A stretch of DNA of 45,849 nt from an uncultured Eubacteriales bacterium (GTDB lineage: Bacteria; Bacillota; Clostridia; Oscillospirales; Oscillospiraceae). The notes below the pieces were generated by a model that was given only the letters and a program-made list of their open reading frames with translations, did not search any database and was not told where the DNA came from. Each line of letters opens with the position of its first letter. Position 1 is the stretch's first letter. This document shows, one piece after another, positions 7,852-14,173 of the stretch. The stretch lies in NCBI GenBank assembly GCA_900540635.1, contig UQGU01000018.1, forward strand, positions 1 through 45,849, written 5' to 3'. Position numbers and translations under genes: made by a program.

Positions 7852-9097
7852 AATTACTGTTGTTCTTTTTGCACTGATTATCGGACTATATGCTTGCGGG
7901 AGCAGAACTGAAAACCCGAAGCCAAGTTTTCATTCAAAAGACACGATTGCCGCCACAGAAGCGGATACTGCTCCGGCAACCACAAATGAAAGCCATAATA
8001 ACGTTCCGATTGATGACCCTATATTTGACCGTCTTGAAGTCCGGTGTAAAGAAATCGAATCTTTGTACCATGCACTATATGAGTCTGCCGAGAAAACAGT
8101 TCCAGACAGCCCATGGGACGATTCCTGCTTGTCCCAAAGCAGTATCGATTCCATAGAGACCATGCTTTACGATGCAGGATATGATGTAATGGATACAAAC
8201 GAACCTTACCCGGAATATTTGACCACATCCGAAAGGTTTTATGTATTTTGGGATGCTGTACAGCAGAACAGAGATGCCGAACAAGAGGTTATCACCATTT
8301 TGAAATCGGGGGGCTTATCGTATAGACTATTCACATATGACGAATCCGGCGCTTTTGTTTACAGTATGACGTATTACCCGGATGAGATAAAAGAGTCATA
8401 TTATGAATGTCATGAAATCAAGGATTGGGCACTAACAGAGAAAGGCAATTTCTATTACAGGATCTATCCTGCAAATGATAAACACTATCCAGATTTTTGT
8501 CTGATTCGACTTGTTGCTCCGAATACGGAACTATTTGATCTTGCTTTTCGCTATATCTATCCTGTTGGCTACATTGCCACCAATATTTTCCTCATTGATT
8601 GGCAGGAAGGAAATTGGGGAAATCTAAGCTTTAACGATCAGTTTGAATATCTATACTATGCGCATCATGGAAAGCAGTTCCTTGCCGATCATTATACCAT
8701 TCTCGAAGACAAAAGCAGCTATGCCATACCGGCCAGCGAATTTGAAGGAATCGTCTTACCGTACTATAACATTGACATAGAAACCTTCCAATCGCTTGCA
8801 CAATATCATACTGAAGGTGACTACTACCCTTGGAGGCCATTGAACACAAACGATTTTGTTAAAATATGGTACTACAATATCGAGCCAGAAGTTACGGCTT
8901 ATGTCATGAACCCGGACGGAACAATGACGCTGACCGTCCAAATGCTTTCCACAGATTTAAAAATGGATTGCCTGTTTGCGCATGAAGTGACCGTCAGGCC
9001 ACTGGAAAATGGGAACTTTCAATATGTAGGGAACCGCATAACTTATCAGACGGAATACGGATTGCCGTATTCTCTTCCCAGACTGATGTGGGATTAA
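7838..9097 (+). CDS. Predicted lipoprotein, possibly DUF6070-like
   Basis: The 419-residue product starts at ATG 7838 with AAGGAG nine bases upstream. A much longer frame upstream overlaps the previous gene and is a shadow. The N-terminus is a signal peptide with lipobox GLYAC, followed by a Thr/Ala/Asn-rich linker and a large extracytoplasmic region rich in Tyr, Trp and acidic residues (GNFYYRIYPANDKHYPDF, then IDWQEGNWGNLSF). It resembles what I remember as DUF6070 proteins of Lachnospiraceae, with low certainty. No catalytic motif is visible. It is coupled to the lipoprotein gene upstream and followed after 36 bases by a KTR protein gene. Confidence 0.75.
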   Translation: MKYLKITVVLFALIIGLYACGSRTENPKPSFHSKDTIAATEADTAPATTNESHNNVPIDDPIFDRLEVRCKEIESLYHALYESAEKTVPDSPWDDSCLSQSSIDSIETMLYDAGYDVMDTNEPYPEYLTTSERFYVFWDAVQQNRDAEQEVITILKSGGLSYRLFTYDESGAFVYSMTYYPDEIKESYYECHEIKDWALTEKGNFYYRIYPANDKHYPDFCLIRLVAPNTELFDLAFRYIYPVGYIATNIFLIDWQEGNWGNLSFNDQFEYLYYAHHGKQFLADHYTILEDKSSYAIPASEFEGIVLPYYNIDIETFQSLAQYHTEGDYYPWRPLNTNDFVKIWYYNIEPEVTAYVMNPDGTMTLTVQMLSTDLKMDCLFAHEVTVRPLENGNFQYVGNRITYQTEYGLPYSLPRLMWD

Positions 9098-9133
9098 CCG
9101 TTCACAATGAACTATACATGAAGGAGCATACAA

Positions 9134-9307
9134 ATGAATCGAGATTCGGCAAGTGCAAAATGGGTTCTATGCCCTGTTTGCTGCAACAAAACCCGGACAA
9201 AAGTTTACGATGATACGATGGTTTTGAACTTCCCACTGTACTGCCCTAAATGTAAAAAGGAAGTCCGAGTTGATATTGTACAACTGAAAATAACTGTAAG
9301 CAAATGA
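9134..9307 (+). CDS. Cysteine-rich KTR-type small zinc-ribbon protein (Tn916 orf6 position)
   Basis: This 57-residue protein has two CxxC knuckles, VLCPVCCNKTRTKVYDDT and LYCPKCKKEV, separated by about 20 residues, and the central KTR that names the family. It is likely a small zinc-binding protein. Such proteins sit between the resistance gene and the regulatory module in Tn916-type elements, and their function is unknown. AAGGAG lies eight bases before ATG 9134. A strong terminator follows at 9324-9366. It is too short for most ORF cut-offs but appears intact. Confidence 0.8.
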   Translation: MNRDSASAKWVLCPVCCNKTRTKVYDDTMVLNFPLYCPKCKKEVRVDIVQLKITVSK

Positions 9308-9323
9308 GCCAGACGTAGAACGC

Positions 9324-9366
9324 AGAGCCTGCTTTCCCTGAAATCATCACAGGGTAAGCAGGCTCT
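9324..9366 (+). terminator. Strong terminator closing the bla/lipoprotein/KTR transcription unit
   Basis: A 17-pair stem with one mismatch (AGAGCCTGCTT... with ...AAGCAGGCTCT) and a nine-base loop is followed by TTTCC. It also separates this unit from the convergent XRE gene. Confidence 0.82.
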
Positions 9367-9416
9367 TTCCATCTATAAGTTAATTTCCATTCGATATGAA
9401 GCAATCGATTGCGGAA

Positions 9417-9773
9417 CTATCTGACTGAATTTTCATCCAAAGAAATAGCCCCATCAATAGCACCCTCGATTATTGGTAAGTATTCCTCCGGGCACAGCTT
9501 CAGCTTATGGCTGACACGCTGCCGTAACTCGCTTTCACTGTGGATTATTTTCGCATTAAAGTATCTATCTGAAGGAAGTCCGCAGACACTGATAAGCTGT
9601 ATTACAACAGGAACACTGGGAATCGTTCCTTTATTCTCGATATTTGCAAGATAGCGAGAATCAATACTGACTAACTCCGCCAGCGTCCTTCTCGCCATGC
9701 GCTTTGCCTTTCTTGCTGCCTTTACATCTGCCCCAAAAGTTTCAAATCCAGGGCAATCTTCAATTTTCGCCAT
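9417..9773 (-). CDS. XRE-family helix-turn-helix regulator (Tn916 orf9-like)
   Basis: This 118-residue DNA-binding protein has an XRE helix-turn-helix from about residue 14 to 70 (VKAARKAKRMARRTLAEL, then DSRYLANIENKGTIPSV). In Tn916-type elements the equivalent antisense gene represses the divergent sigma-like orf7 and thereby excision and transfer. Here it keeps the same orientation and place between the KTR gene and the sigma-like gene. The ribosome binding site (GGGTGA) is weak. The TACAATGTA dyad-like sequence just upstream, near 9800, may be its own operator. The protein looks complete, although the gene it would control is frameshifted. Confidence 0.82.
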   Translation of the reverse strand: MAKIEDCPGFETFGADVKAARKAKRMARRTLAELVSIDSRYLANIENKGTIPSVPVVIQLISVCGLPSDRYFNAKIIHSESELRQRVSHKLKLCPEEYLPIIEGAIDGAISLDENSVR

Positions 9774-9882
9774 ATTACATCACCCACTTACATTGTATAT
9801 TTCCCATTTCGTCAGTGGAATGGTGCTATATGTACTTAATCTACATTTTTAAATCCTATCTGCCCAGCGGCAGAAAAGAAAA

Positions 9883-9994
9883 AAAGCCGCTGCTGGACAG
9901 TCACTTTTCATGCCCAAAATTTCCCTCGGCGGCTTTGATTTTCAGAGCCGCCATTTTCTTTTGCAATCCATCAGACTTGGCGGCTCACAGGAGG
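9883..9994 (+). promoter_or_regulatory. Four-segment mutually exclusive RNA structure before a short leader ORF
   Basis: Segments AAAGCCGC (9883-9890), GCGGCTTT (9929-9936), GAGCCGCC (9945-9952) and GGCGGCTC (9979-9986) alternate in complementarity, so 1 can pair with 2, 2 with 3, or 3 with 4. The last segment ends two bases before an AGGAGG site at 9989-9994. This is the arrangement of an attenuator or translational switch. No T-run follows segment 4, so control of translation is more likely than termination there; GCGGCTTTGATTTT after segment 2 could be a weak terminator. Confidence 0.5.
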
Positions 9995-10002
9995 AAGCCA
10001 TC

Positions 10003-10065
10003 TTGATAATAGTCCGCTGCCGTAGTCCGATAGGAGCATCCCTGTCAAAAAAGCCTGTCCTATGA
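10003..10065 (+). CDS. Possible 20-residue leader peptide
   Basis: A TTG codon at 10003 is placed eight bases after a perfect AGGAGG and opens a 20-codon frame ending at TGA 10063-10065. The peptide is basic and contains RCRSPIGASLSKK. Its coding DNA forms hairpins with the following sequence (CTGCCG with CGGCAG). It could be a regulatory leader for the sigma-like gene. There is no family evidence. Confidence 0.35.
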   Translation: MIIVRCRSPIGASLSKKPVL

Positions 10066-10240
10066 ACAGGACAACTGCGGCAGTGAATATGTACTATACT
10101 ATGTTGTAATTAAGCAAAATATACCCTATTGCGTCCAGCTGGTATCTTACCGACTGGGCGCTTTTCTGTGTCTTCCTCTCAGTCGCTCTCCACCGGTCCC
10201 CGTTCAGATCCCCAACAAAAAACTGAACGGAGGAAAAACA

Positions 10241-10737
10241 ATGTTTGATAACAAGAGTGACTACGCTCTGAACAAGAAAAATCAGAACAGCATCGCATAC
10301 TGTGACAGCACTGGTCATATAACTCACATCACCAGCGCAGACTTTTCTTCTGAGGAAGAATTTCTATTCTGGAAGTCCTGGTCTGATGCCGACTACAAGG
10401 AAACTGACTATGCCGATTCCTACTTTCACCGGCACATAGCGGAATTTGACACCATCGGGGACAGCGCTGGCAGCATTGCCTCTCCCGAAGAAATGCTGCT
10501 TTACAAAACGGAGCGTGAAGAACAGGTACAGGAAGCCACCGACCTGGTCCAGATGATTTCGGCATCGCTCACGGCGGTGCAGTTCCGAAGATTGTGGCTC
10601 CACCATGTTCGCCAGGTAAATGTACGCTCTATCGCAAAAGCCGAAGGTGTCGCCCACCCAGCGTCGTGGCAAGTATTACATCTGCCCAAAAGAAAATTTT
10701 CAAAATCGTGCAGAAACACGCTACCAAAAGAGGTTAG
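10241..10737 (+). pseudogene. Sigma-70-like factor of the element (Tn916 orf7 type), frameshifted
   Basis: GGAGG and ATG 10241 begin a frame with the family's usual start (MFDNKSDYALNKKNQNSIAY) and a central acidic region, ending in the region 4 helix-turn-helix (LTAVQFRRLWLHHVRQ, then VRSIAKAEGVAHP). At 10657-10659 one C appears lost from a run of four. In the next frame the expected SVVASITSAQKKIFKIVQ and HATKRG follow, with a stop at 10735-10737. In the present frame the protein ends with an unrelated 24-residue tail at 10744. The DNA-recognition helix of region 4 is therefore destroyed. The factor normally activates excision and transfer genes. Confidence 0.75.
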
Positions 10738-10800
10738 AGAATGACGATAGGTGAAGGGCGTTTTCACTGACCTTCCTGAACCTTGAAAGCTGAATAGACA

Positions 10801-10971
10801 ATGGTACAAGCACAAACACCTACGGATGTTCTCAGAAGCAGCGCCGCCATGACAGAGGCTCTTTATTGGGCCTCCGAGCGATCTACGCCGCCTCCAAAAC
10901 CGGAATGGCAAACCCGGGTAAAGAAATCCATCGGTGACAATGAAACTTGCTCATGCTCTCCCAAGGACTAG
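10801..10971 (+). CDS. Possible 56-residue small protein downstream of the sigma-like gene
   Basis: ATG 10801 opens a 57-codon frame ending at TAG 10969. The product reads sensibly: TPTDVLRSSAAMTEALYWAS, then STPPPKPEWQTRVKKSIGD and a CSCS tail. There is no strong ribosome binding site, and I do not recognise a family. The composition fits an element-borne small protein, perhaps a remnant of the segment between orf7 and the excisionase of Tn916-like elements. The rest of 10745-11060 holds no gene I can support. Confidence 0.4.
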   Translation: MVQAQTPTDVLRSSAAMTEALYWASERSTPPPKPEWQTRVKKSIGDNETCSCSPKD

Positions 10972-11066
10972 GGGGAAGCCCTGCGATATTTGCCAGCCAT
11001 CGGGCAGCGGTAGGCAACGCCCAAATCAGCAAAAACCGGCTTTCTCAAAAAGTTCTAAAATACATC

Positions 11067-11097
11067 AAAACCCCCGAAACCGTCATGGTTTCGGGGG
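11067..11097 (-). terminator. Terminator of the tRNA-Thr gene
   Basis: CCCCCGAAACC and GGTTTCGGGGG form an eleven-pair stem with a five-base loop, and on the minus strand the stem is followed by TTTT. It lies eight bases after the 3' CCA of the tRNA. Confidence 0.85.
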
Positions 11098-11104
11098 CTA
11101 TTTG

Positions 11105-11180
11105 TGGAGCTAGTGACCTGACTCGAACAGGCGACCTTCTCATTACGAGTGAGATGCACTACCGACTGTGCTACACTAGC
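11105..11180 (-). tRNA. tRNA-Thr, anticodon CGT
   Basis: The minus strand folds as a 76-base tRNA. Acceptor GCTAGTG pairs with CACTAGC, the D stem is GCAC/GTGC, the anticodon stem is TCTCA/TGAGA around loop CTCGTAA (anticodon CGT, reading ACG threonine codons), and the T arm is GCCTG-TTCGAGT-CAGGT. The discriminator is T and CCA is encoded. It has its own promoter and terminator. It borders the right end of the decayed element, but I found no copy of its 3' end on the left side. Confidence 0.95.
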
Positions 11181-11195
11181 ATCACAAGCTCGTTT

Positions 11196-11224
11196 ATTAT
11201 AGCCGCTCTTTGGGAAAAAGTCAA
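11196..11224 (-). promoter_or_regulatory. Promoter of tRNA-Thr
   Basis: On the minus strand TTGACT (11224-11219) and TATAAT (11201-11196) are separated by 17 bases. The predicted start is about nine bases before the mature tRNA. Confidence 0.85.
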
Positions 11225-11232
11225 GACTTCGA

Positions 11233-11790
11233 TCAAATATTCAGCTCCTGGATTTTTTTGCGGAGGAGCAGCAGGTCATCAAAGGTCTCGGGGCGCTTGG
11301 TGGGGTCGCGGAGGAGGGCGGAGGGGTGGTACATGGCGGAGTAGAGGACGTCGTCCCGGGCTGTCCAGGTGCCGTGATCACGGGTGATGCGGAACTCTGG
11401 AGCGATCAGGCGCTGGGCGGCAATGCGGCCCAGGCAGACGATGATCTTCGGCTGCAAAAGCGCAATTTGATTTTCCAAAAAGCCGATGCAGGCATCCTGT
11501 TCCTGGGGCTGGGGGTCTCGGTTGTGGGGCGGGCGGCATTTGACGATATTGGCGATGTAGCATTTCTCCCGGTCCAGGTCGATGATAGAGAGCATATCGT
11601 CCAGGAGCTTGCCCGCAGGGCCTACAAAGGGGACGCCCTGCAGGTCCTCCTGCTCCCCCGGGCCCTCGCCCACAAAGAGCAGACGGCTGCTGCGATTGCC
11701 CACACCGAAGACCACATTATGGCGGGTCCTGCACAGCTCACAGCGGTCACAGTGCAGGCATTTTTCTTCCAGTTCTTCCCAGGTTTCCAT
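11233..11790 (-). CDS. udg: Uracil-DNA glycosylase, family 4 (iron-sulfur)
   Basis: This 185-residue enzyme removes uracil from DNA to start base excision repair. The family 4 motif GEGPGEQED lies at residues 41-49. The iron-sulfur cysteines are visible as C14xxC17 plus C85 (VKCRPPHNR) and C101 (DACIGF). The second active-site motif is YHPSALLR. The length is normal for the family. Its ATG overlaps the stop codon of the upstream carboxypeptidase-like gene by one base (TAATG), so it is translationally coupled to it. It ends nine bases before the tRNA-Thr promoter. Confidence 0.92.
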   Translation of the reverse strand: METWEELEEKCLHCDRCELCRTRHNVVFGVGNRSSRLLFVGEGPGEQEDLQGVPFVGPAGKLLDDMLSIIDLDREKCYIANIVKCRPPHNRDPQPQEQDACIGFLENQIALLQPKIIVCLGRIAAQRLIAPEFRITRDHGTWTARDDVLYSAMYHPSALLRDPTKRPETFDDLLLLRKKIQELNI

Positions 11791-13322
11791 TACTGACTCC
11801 TTCTCCGGCTCTTTCTTCTCTTGCGGCGTCTGGTCTGGGCCCGGTAGCGCAGATAGGAATTGATGGCCAGATAGCTGACAACCGGCACCAATATGACAGC
11901 ACAGACAATCAGCACCACCCCGGAAAGGCTGCTTCTCTCGCTCTGGGTCTGGGGCGCCAGGGCGCTGTAGACCGTCAGGCCCGAATCCGCAGCGGTACGC
12001 ACCGGCTGTTGCGCCAGCAGCTGGGCCTCCGTCAGGCAGGAATTGCTGTACCAGAGCTCTACCGTACCGATGACGGAATCCTTTTCGATGGGGGCCGATA
12101 GACCGCCGTCCCGGGTGGATACATTCCGGATAAGGTTTGCCATTCTGGCTTTGGAGGGCAGCACCGTATCGATGTTTACATTGGCCACACCCACAACATC
12201 CGTCTCACCACCGGCCACCGGCAGCTGGGTCAGGCTCATGCCGTTGTAGATCACCCGGTGGACCAGGAAATTATTATAGGCATAGCCCAGGAGCTTCACC
12301 ATTTCATCGAAGTTGCCATAGTTGGTCACCTGCCAGCCGTTGGATGCGAAGACACGGGTAGCTCCCATAATGACGCAGACCAGGTTCATGCCCGTTACAC
12401 CGGCGGTCTCCGTATTGTCCGCAGTGACCACAATGCTGGCCCCGGTATCCGCGGAATAGCTGGCGAAGCCGCTGGTGACCCGGTCGTCAATATACTTGGT
12501 GACGATCTTATTCTGCATCATGTAGTCCAGGGATTGCAGGTTCCGCTTCTCGGACAGGTTGGTGGCCGGGACCTCATAGGTCTGGGTGGAGAGCAGCTCC
12601 TTCACCGCGGGATTGTCGCTGCAGGCCATCATGATGCGGACCATATCCCGGGCGGTGGTGGTCTGGTTGCCGGAACCGACACCGTGGACATCCGTAAATT
12701 CCGTGCTGGTGCAGCCCAGCTGCTTCACCCGCTGATTCATCATATCCACAAAAGTGGCCCGGGTGCCAGCCACGTACTCCGCCAGTGCCACAGCGGCATC
12801 GGCAGCATTCTGCATGATCATGCAGTGCAGCAGATCCTTGACGGACATCTGCTCCTCACTTTTCAGCTTGGTACTGGTTGCGCCGCCGGGGATTCGGGAG
12901 GCGATGCCGGGCTGGACCGTTACGACGGTGTCCAGGTTCTCCACCCGTTCCACAACAATCAGGGCCGTAACGATCTTGGAAAGCGCTCCGGGGGGCAGCT
13001 TGGTGTCGGGATTATAGGCATAGACCAGGGTACCGGTGTTGCGCTCATAGATGATGGCCGCCTGGGCCGTATCCAGCTTCCGGTCCGAACCGGCCAGGGG
13101 GACCTGCCCGTCCAGCGTGCGGCAGCCGTTCAGAATGCTGACGGAGCCGAAGGCATACTCCGTCTGGGGGGCCTGGGCATCCTGCGCCAGGTCCGGCAGG
13201 GTCTCGGTCATGGCCGGGTCTTCGGTCCCATCCGTTGCGGTGGTCTCTGCATAGGCAGGAATACTCAGGCACCCGGCGGTTATGCTCAGCGCCAAAAGCA
13301 GTGAAAGCAAGTTTTTTTTCAT
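11790..13322 (-). CDS. D,D-carboxypeptidase-like (S11/PBP5 family) protein lacking the catalytic motifs
   Basis: This 510-residue protein has a signal peptide (cleavage likely after AYA, near residue 25), an S11 peptidase-like domain, a C-terminal domain, a membrane span near residues 466-490 and a very basic tail. The fold is recognised from AAIIYERNTGTLVYAYNPD and the SxxK region. The SxxK serine is alanine (A113-L-S-K116, codon GCG at 12984-12986). The second motif SxN reads N172-A-A. The KTG region reads RVTSG (281-285). All three active-site motifs are thus lost while the domain around them is kept. It cannot be an ordinary D,D-carboxypeptidase and is more likely a peptidoglycan-binding or regulatory relative. 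Confidence 0.85.
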   Translation of the reverse strand: MKKNLLSLLLALSITAGCLSIPAYAETTATDGTEDPAMTETLPDLAQDAQAPQTEYAFGSVSILNGCRTLDGQVPLAGSDRKLDTAQAAIIYERNTGTLVYAYNPDTKLPPGALSKIVTALIVVERVENLDTVVTVQPGIASRIPGGATSTKLKSEEQMSVKDLLHCMIMQNAADAAVALAEYVAGTRATFVDMMNQRVKQLGCTSTEFTDVHGVGSGNQTTTARDMVRIMMACSDNPAVKELLSTQTYEVPATNLSEKRNLQSLDYMMQNKIVTKYIDDRVTSGFASYSADTGASIVVTADNTETAGVTGMNLVCVIMGATRVFASNGWQVTNYGNFDEMVKLLGYAYNNFLVHRVIYNGMSLTQLPVAGGETDVVGVANVNIDTVLPSKARMANLIRNVSTRDGGLSAPIEKDSVIGTVELWYSNSCLTEAQLLAQQPVRTAADSGLTVYSALAPQTQSERSSLSGVVLIVCAVILVPVVSYLAINSYLRYRAQTRRRKRRKSRRRSQ

Positions 13323-13386
13323 GGTTTCCCCCTAAAATTTTACTGCCGGGGTTGTCCGGCAGGAAAAAGTCGTGTATACTATTGAT

Positions 13387-13415
13387 ATTATAACAGTATT
13401 TCAAATCCCCGTCAA
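13387..13415 (-). promoter_or_regulatory. Promoter of the carboxypeptidase-like/udg operon
   Basis: On the minus strand TTGACG (13415-13410) and TATAAT (13392-13387) are 17 bases apart. The leader to ATG 13322 contains a hairpin (CTGCCGG with CCCGGCAG). Confidence 0.82.
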
Positions 13416-13494
13416 TCCGTCCTTGCGGCTATTTGCAAAATGGCCATGATTTGTTCAGGATTTTGGGGAGCTTCCTGGGAGAAAGGGGTATTGT

Positions 13495-14172
13495 ATGACG
13501 ATCCTGGTAGTAGATGACGAGGCTCTGCTCGTCAAGGGAATCCGCTTCAATCTGAAAAGCGACGGCTATGACGTGATCACCGGCTCCAACGGTCAGGAGG
13601 CCGTGGAGCTGACCAAAAGTGAAAATCCGGATCTGGTGGTGCTGGATGTGATGATGCCGGTCATGGACGGGCTGACGGCCTGCAGCCGCATTCGGGAATT
13701 TTCCGATGTGCCCATCATCCTGCTCACCGCCAAGGTGGACGACATGGACAAGCTCATGGGCTTCGACCACGGGGCCGACGACTACCTGACCAAGCCCTTC
13801 AACATTCTGGAGCTGAAGGCCCGCATCCGGGCCCTGCTGCGGCGGTCCGGGGCCGGTGAAAAGCAGGAGACCAACCGGCTCACCGGCGGCAACATCACCC
13901 TGGACCTGGACGCCCGGAATGCCTACAAAGGCAGCGAACTGGTGGTGCTCACCGCCAAGGAATTCGACGTGATTGAATTTCTCATGCGCAATGCCAACCG
14001 GGTCTATTCCCGGGAAGCGCTGCTCGACACCATCTGGGCCTATGAATATCGCAGCGATATTCGGACGGTGGACGTCCATATCCGTCGGCTGCGGGAGAAG
14101 CTGGAGGAAAATCCGGCTGAACCCCAGCATATTCTGACCAAGTGGGGAGTGGGCTACTATTTCCGAAAGTAA
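13495..14172 (+). CDS. OmpR/PhoB-family response regulator
   Basis: This 225-residue cytosolic regulator has a receiver domain with the acidic pair near the start (VVDDEAL), the phospho-acceptor Asp51 in LVVLDVMMPVMDG, Thr78 and Lys100 in DDYLTKPF. A winged-helix DNA-binding domain follows from about residue 125 (LTAKEFDVIEFLMRN, RTVDVHIRRLREKLE). It overlaps no other gene, but the kinase ATG starts one base after its stop. It is divergent from the inactive carboxypeptidase-like gene, which may be among its targets; this is inference. Confidence 0.93.
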   Translation: MTILVVDDEALLVKGIRFNLKSDGYDVITGSNGQEAVELTKSENPDLVVLDVMMPVMDGLTACSRIREFSDVPIILLTAKVDDMDKLMGFDHGADDYLTKPFNILELKARIRALLRRSGAGEKQETNRLTGGNITLDLDARNAYKGSELVVLTAKEFDVIEFLMRNANRVYSREALLDTIWAYEYRSDIRTVDVHIRRLREKLEENPAEPQHILTKWGVGYYFRK

Positions 14173-14173
14173 A

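Larger units (their letters stand above)
9774..10240. other. Intergenic region between the XRE regulator and sigma-like gene
   Basis: This 467-base region holds divergent control sequences rather than long genes. It includes four alternating complementary segments at 9883-9986, an AGGAGG site with a possible 20-codon leader (10003-10065) and further hairpins such as TGTCCT-ATGA-ACAGGACA near 10050-10070. It corresponds in position to the regulatory region between orf9 and orf7 of Tn916. Confidence 0.55.
2300..11060. mobile_element. Decayed Tn916/Tn1549-type integrative conjugative element remnant
   Basis: This block concentrates element-specific genes: mobC, a YodL/DUF4316-type fragment, tnpW, a RelB/RelE pair and the first part of the large SNF2-type protein, and at the other end a KTR protein, an antisense XRE regulator and a sigma-like factor in the Tn916 orf6-orf9-orf7 order. 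Several genes are frameshifted or truncated. Relaxase, type IV secretion, excisionase and integrase genes are missing, so the element should be immobile unless helped in trans. The BlaI/BlaR1 and lipoprotein genes sit where Tn916 carries its resistance gene. Base composition is visibly more AT-rich than the DNA to the right. Boundaries are approximate. Confidence 0.75.

Noticed and set aside
11105..11180. tRNA-Thr 3' end as the attachment site of the element
   Set aside because: I found no copy of the tRNA 3' end near the left boundary, and Tn916-type elements do not usually use tRNA genes.
12258..13304. Long plus-strand ORF of 348 codons opposite the carboxypeptidase-like gene
   Set aside because: It is a mirror frame of a GC-rich real gene, with repetitive Gly/His/Gln composition, no family motifs and no ribosome binding site.
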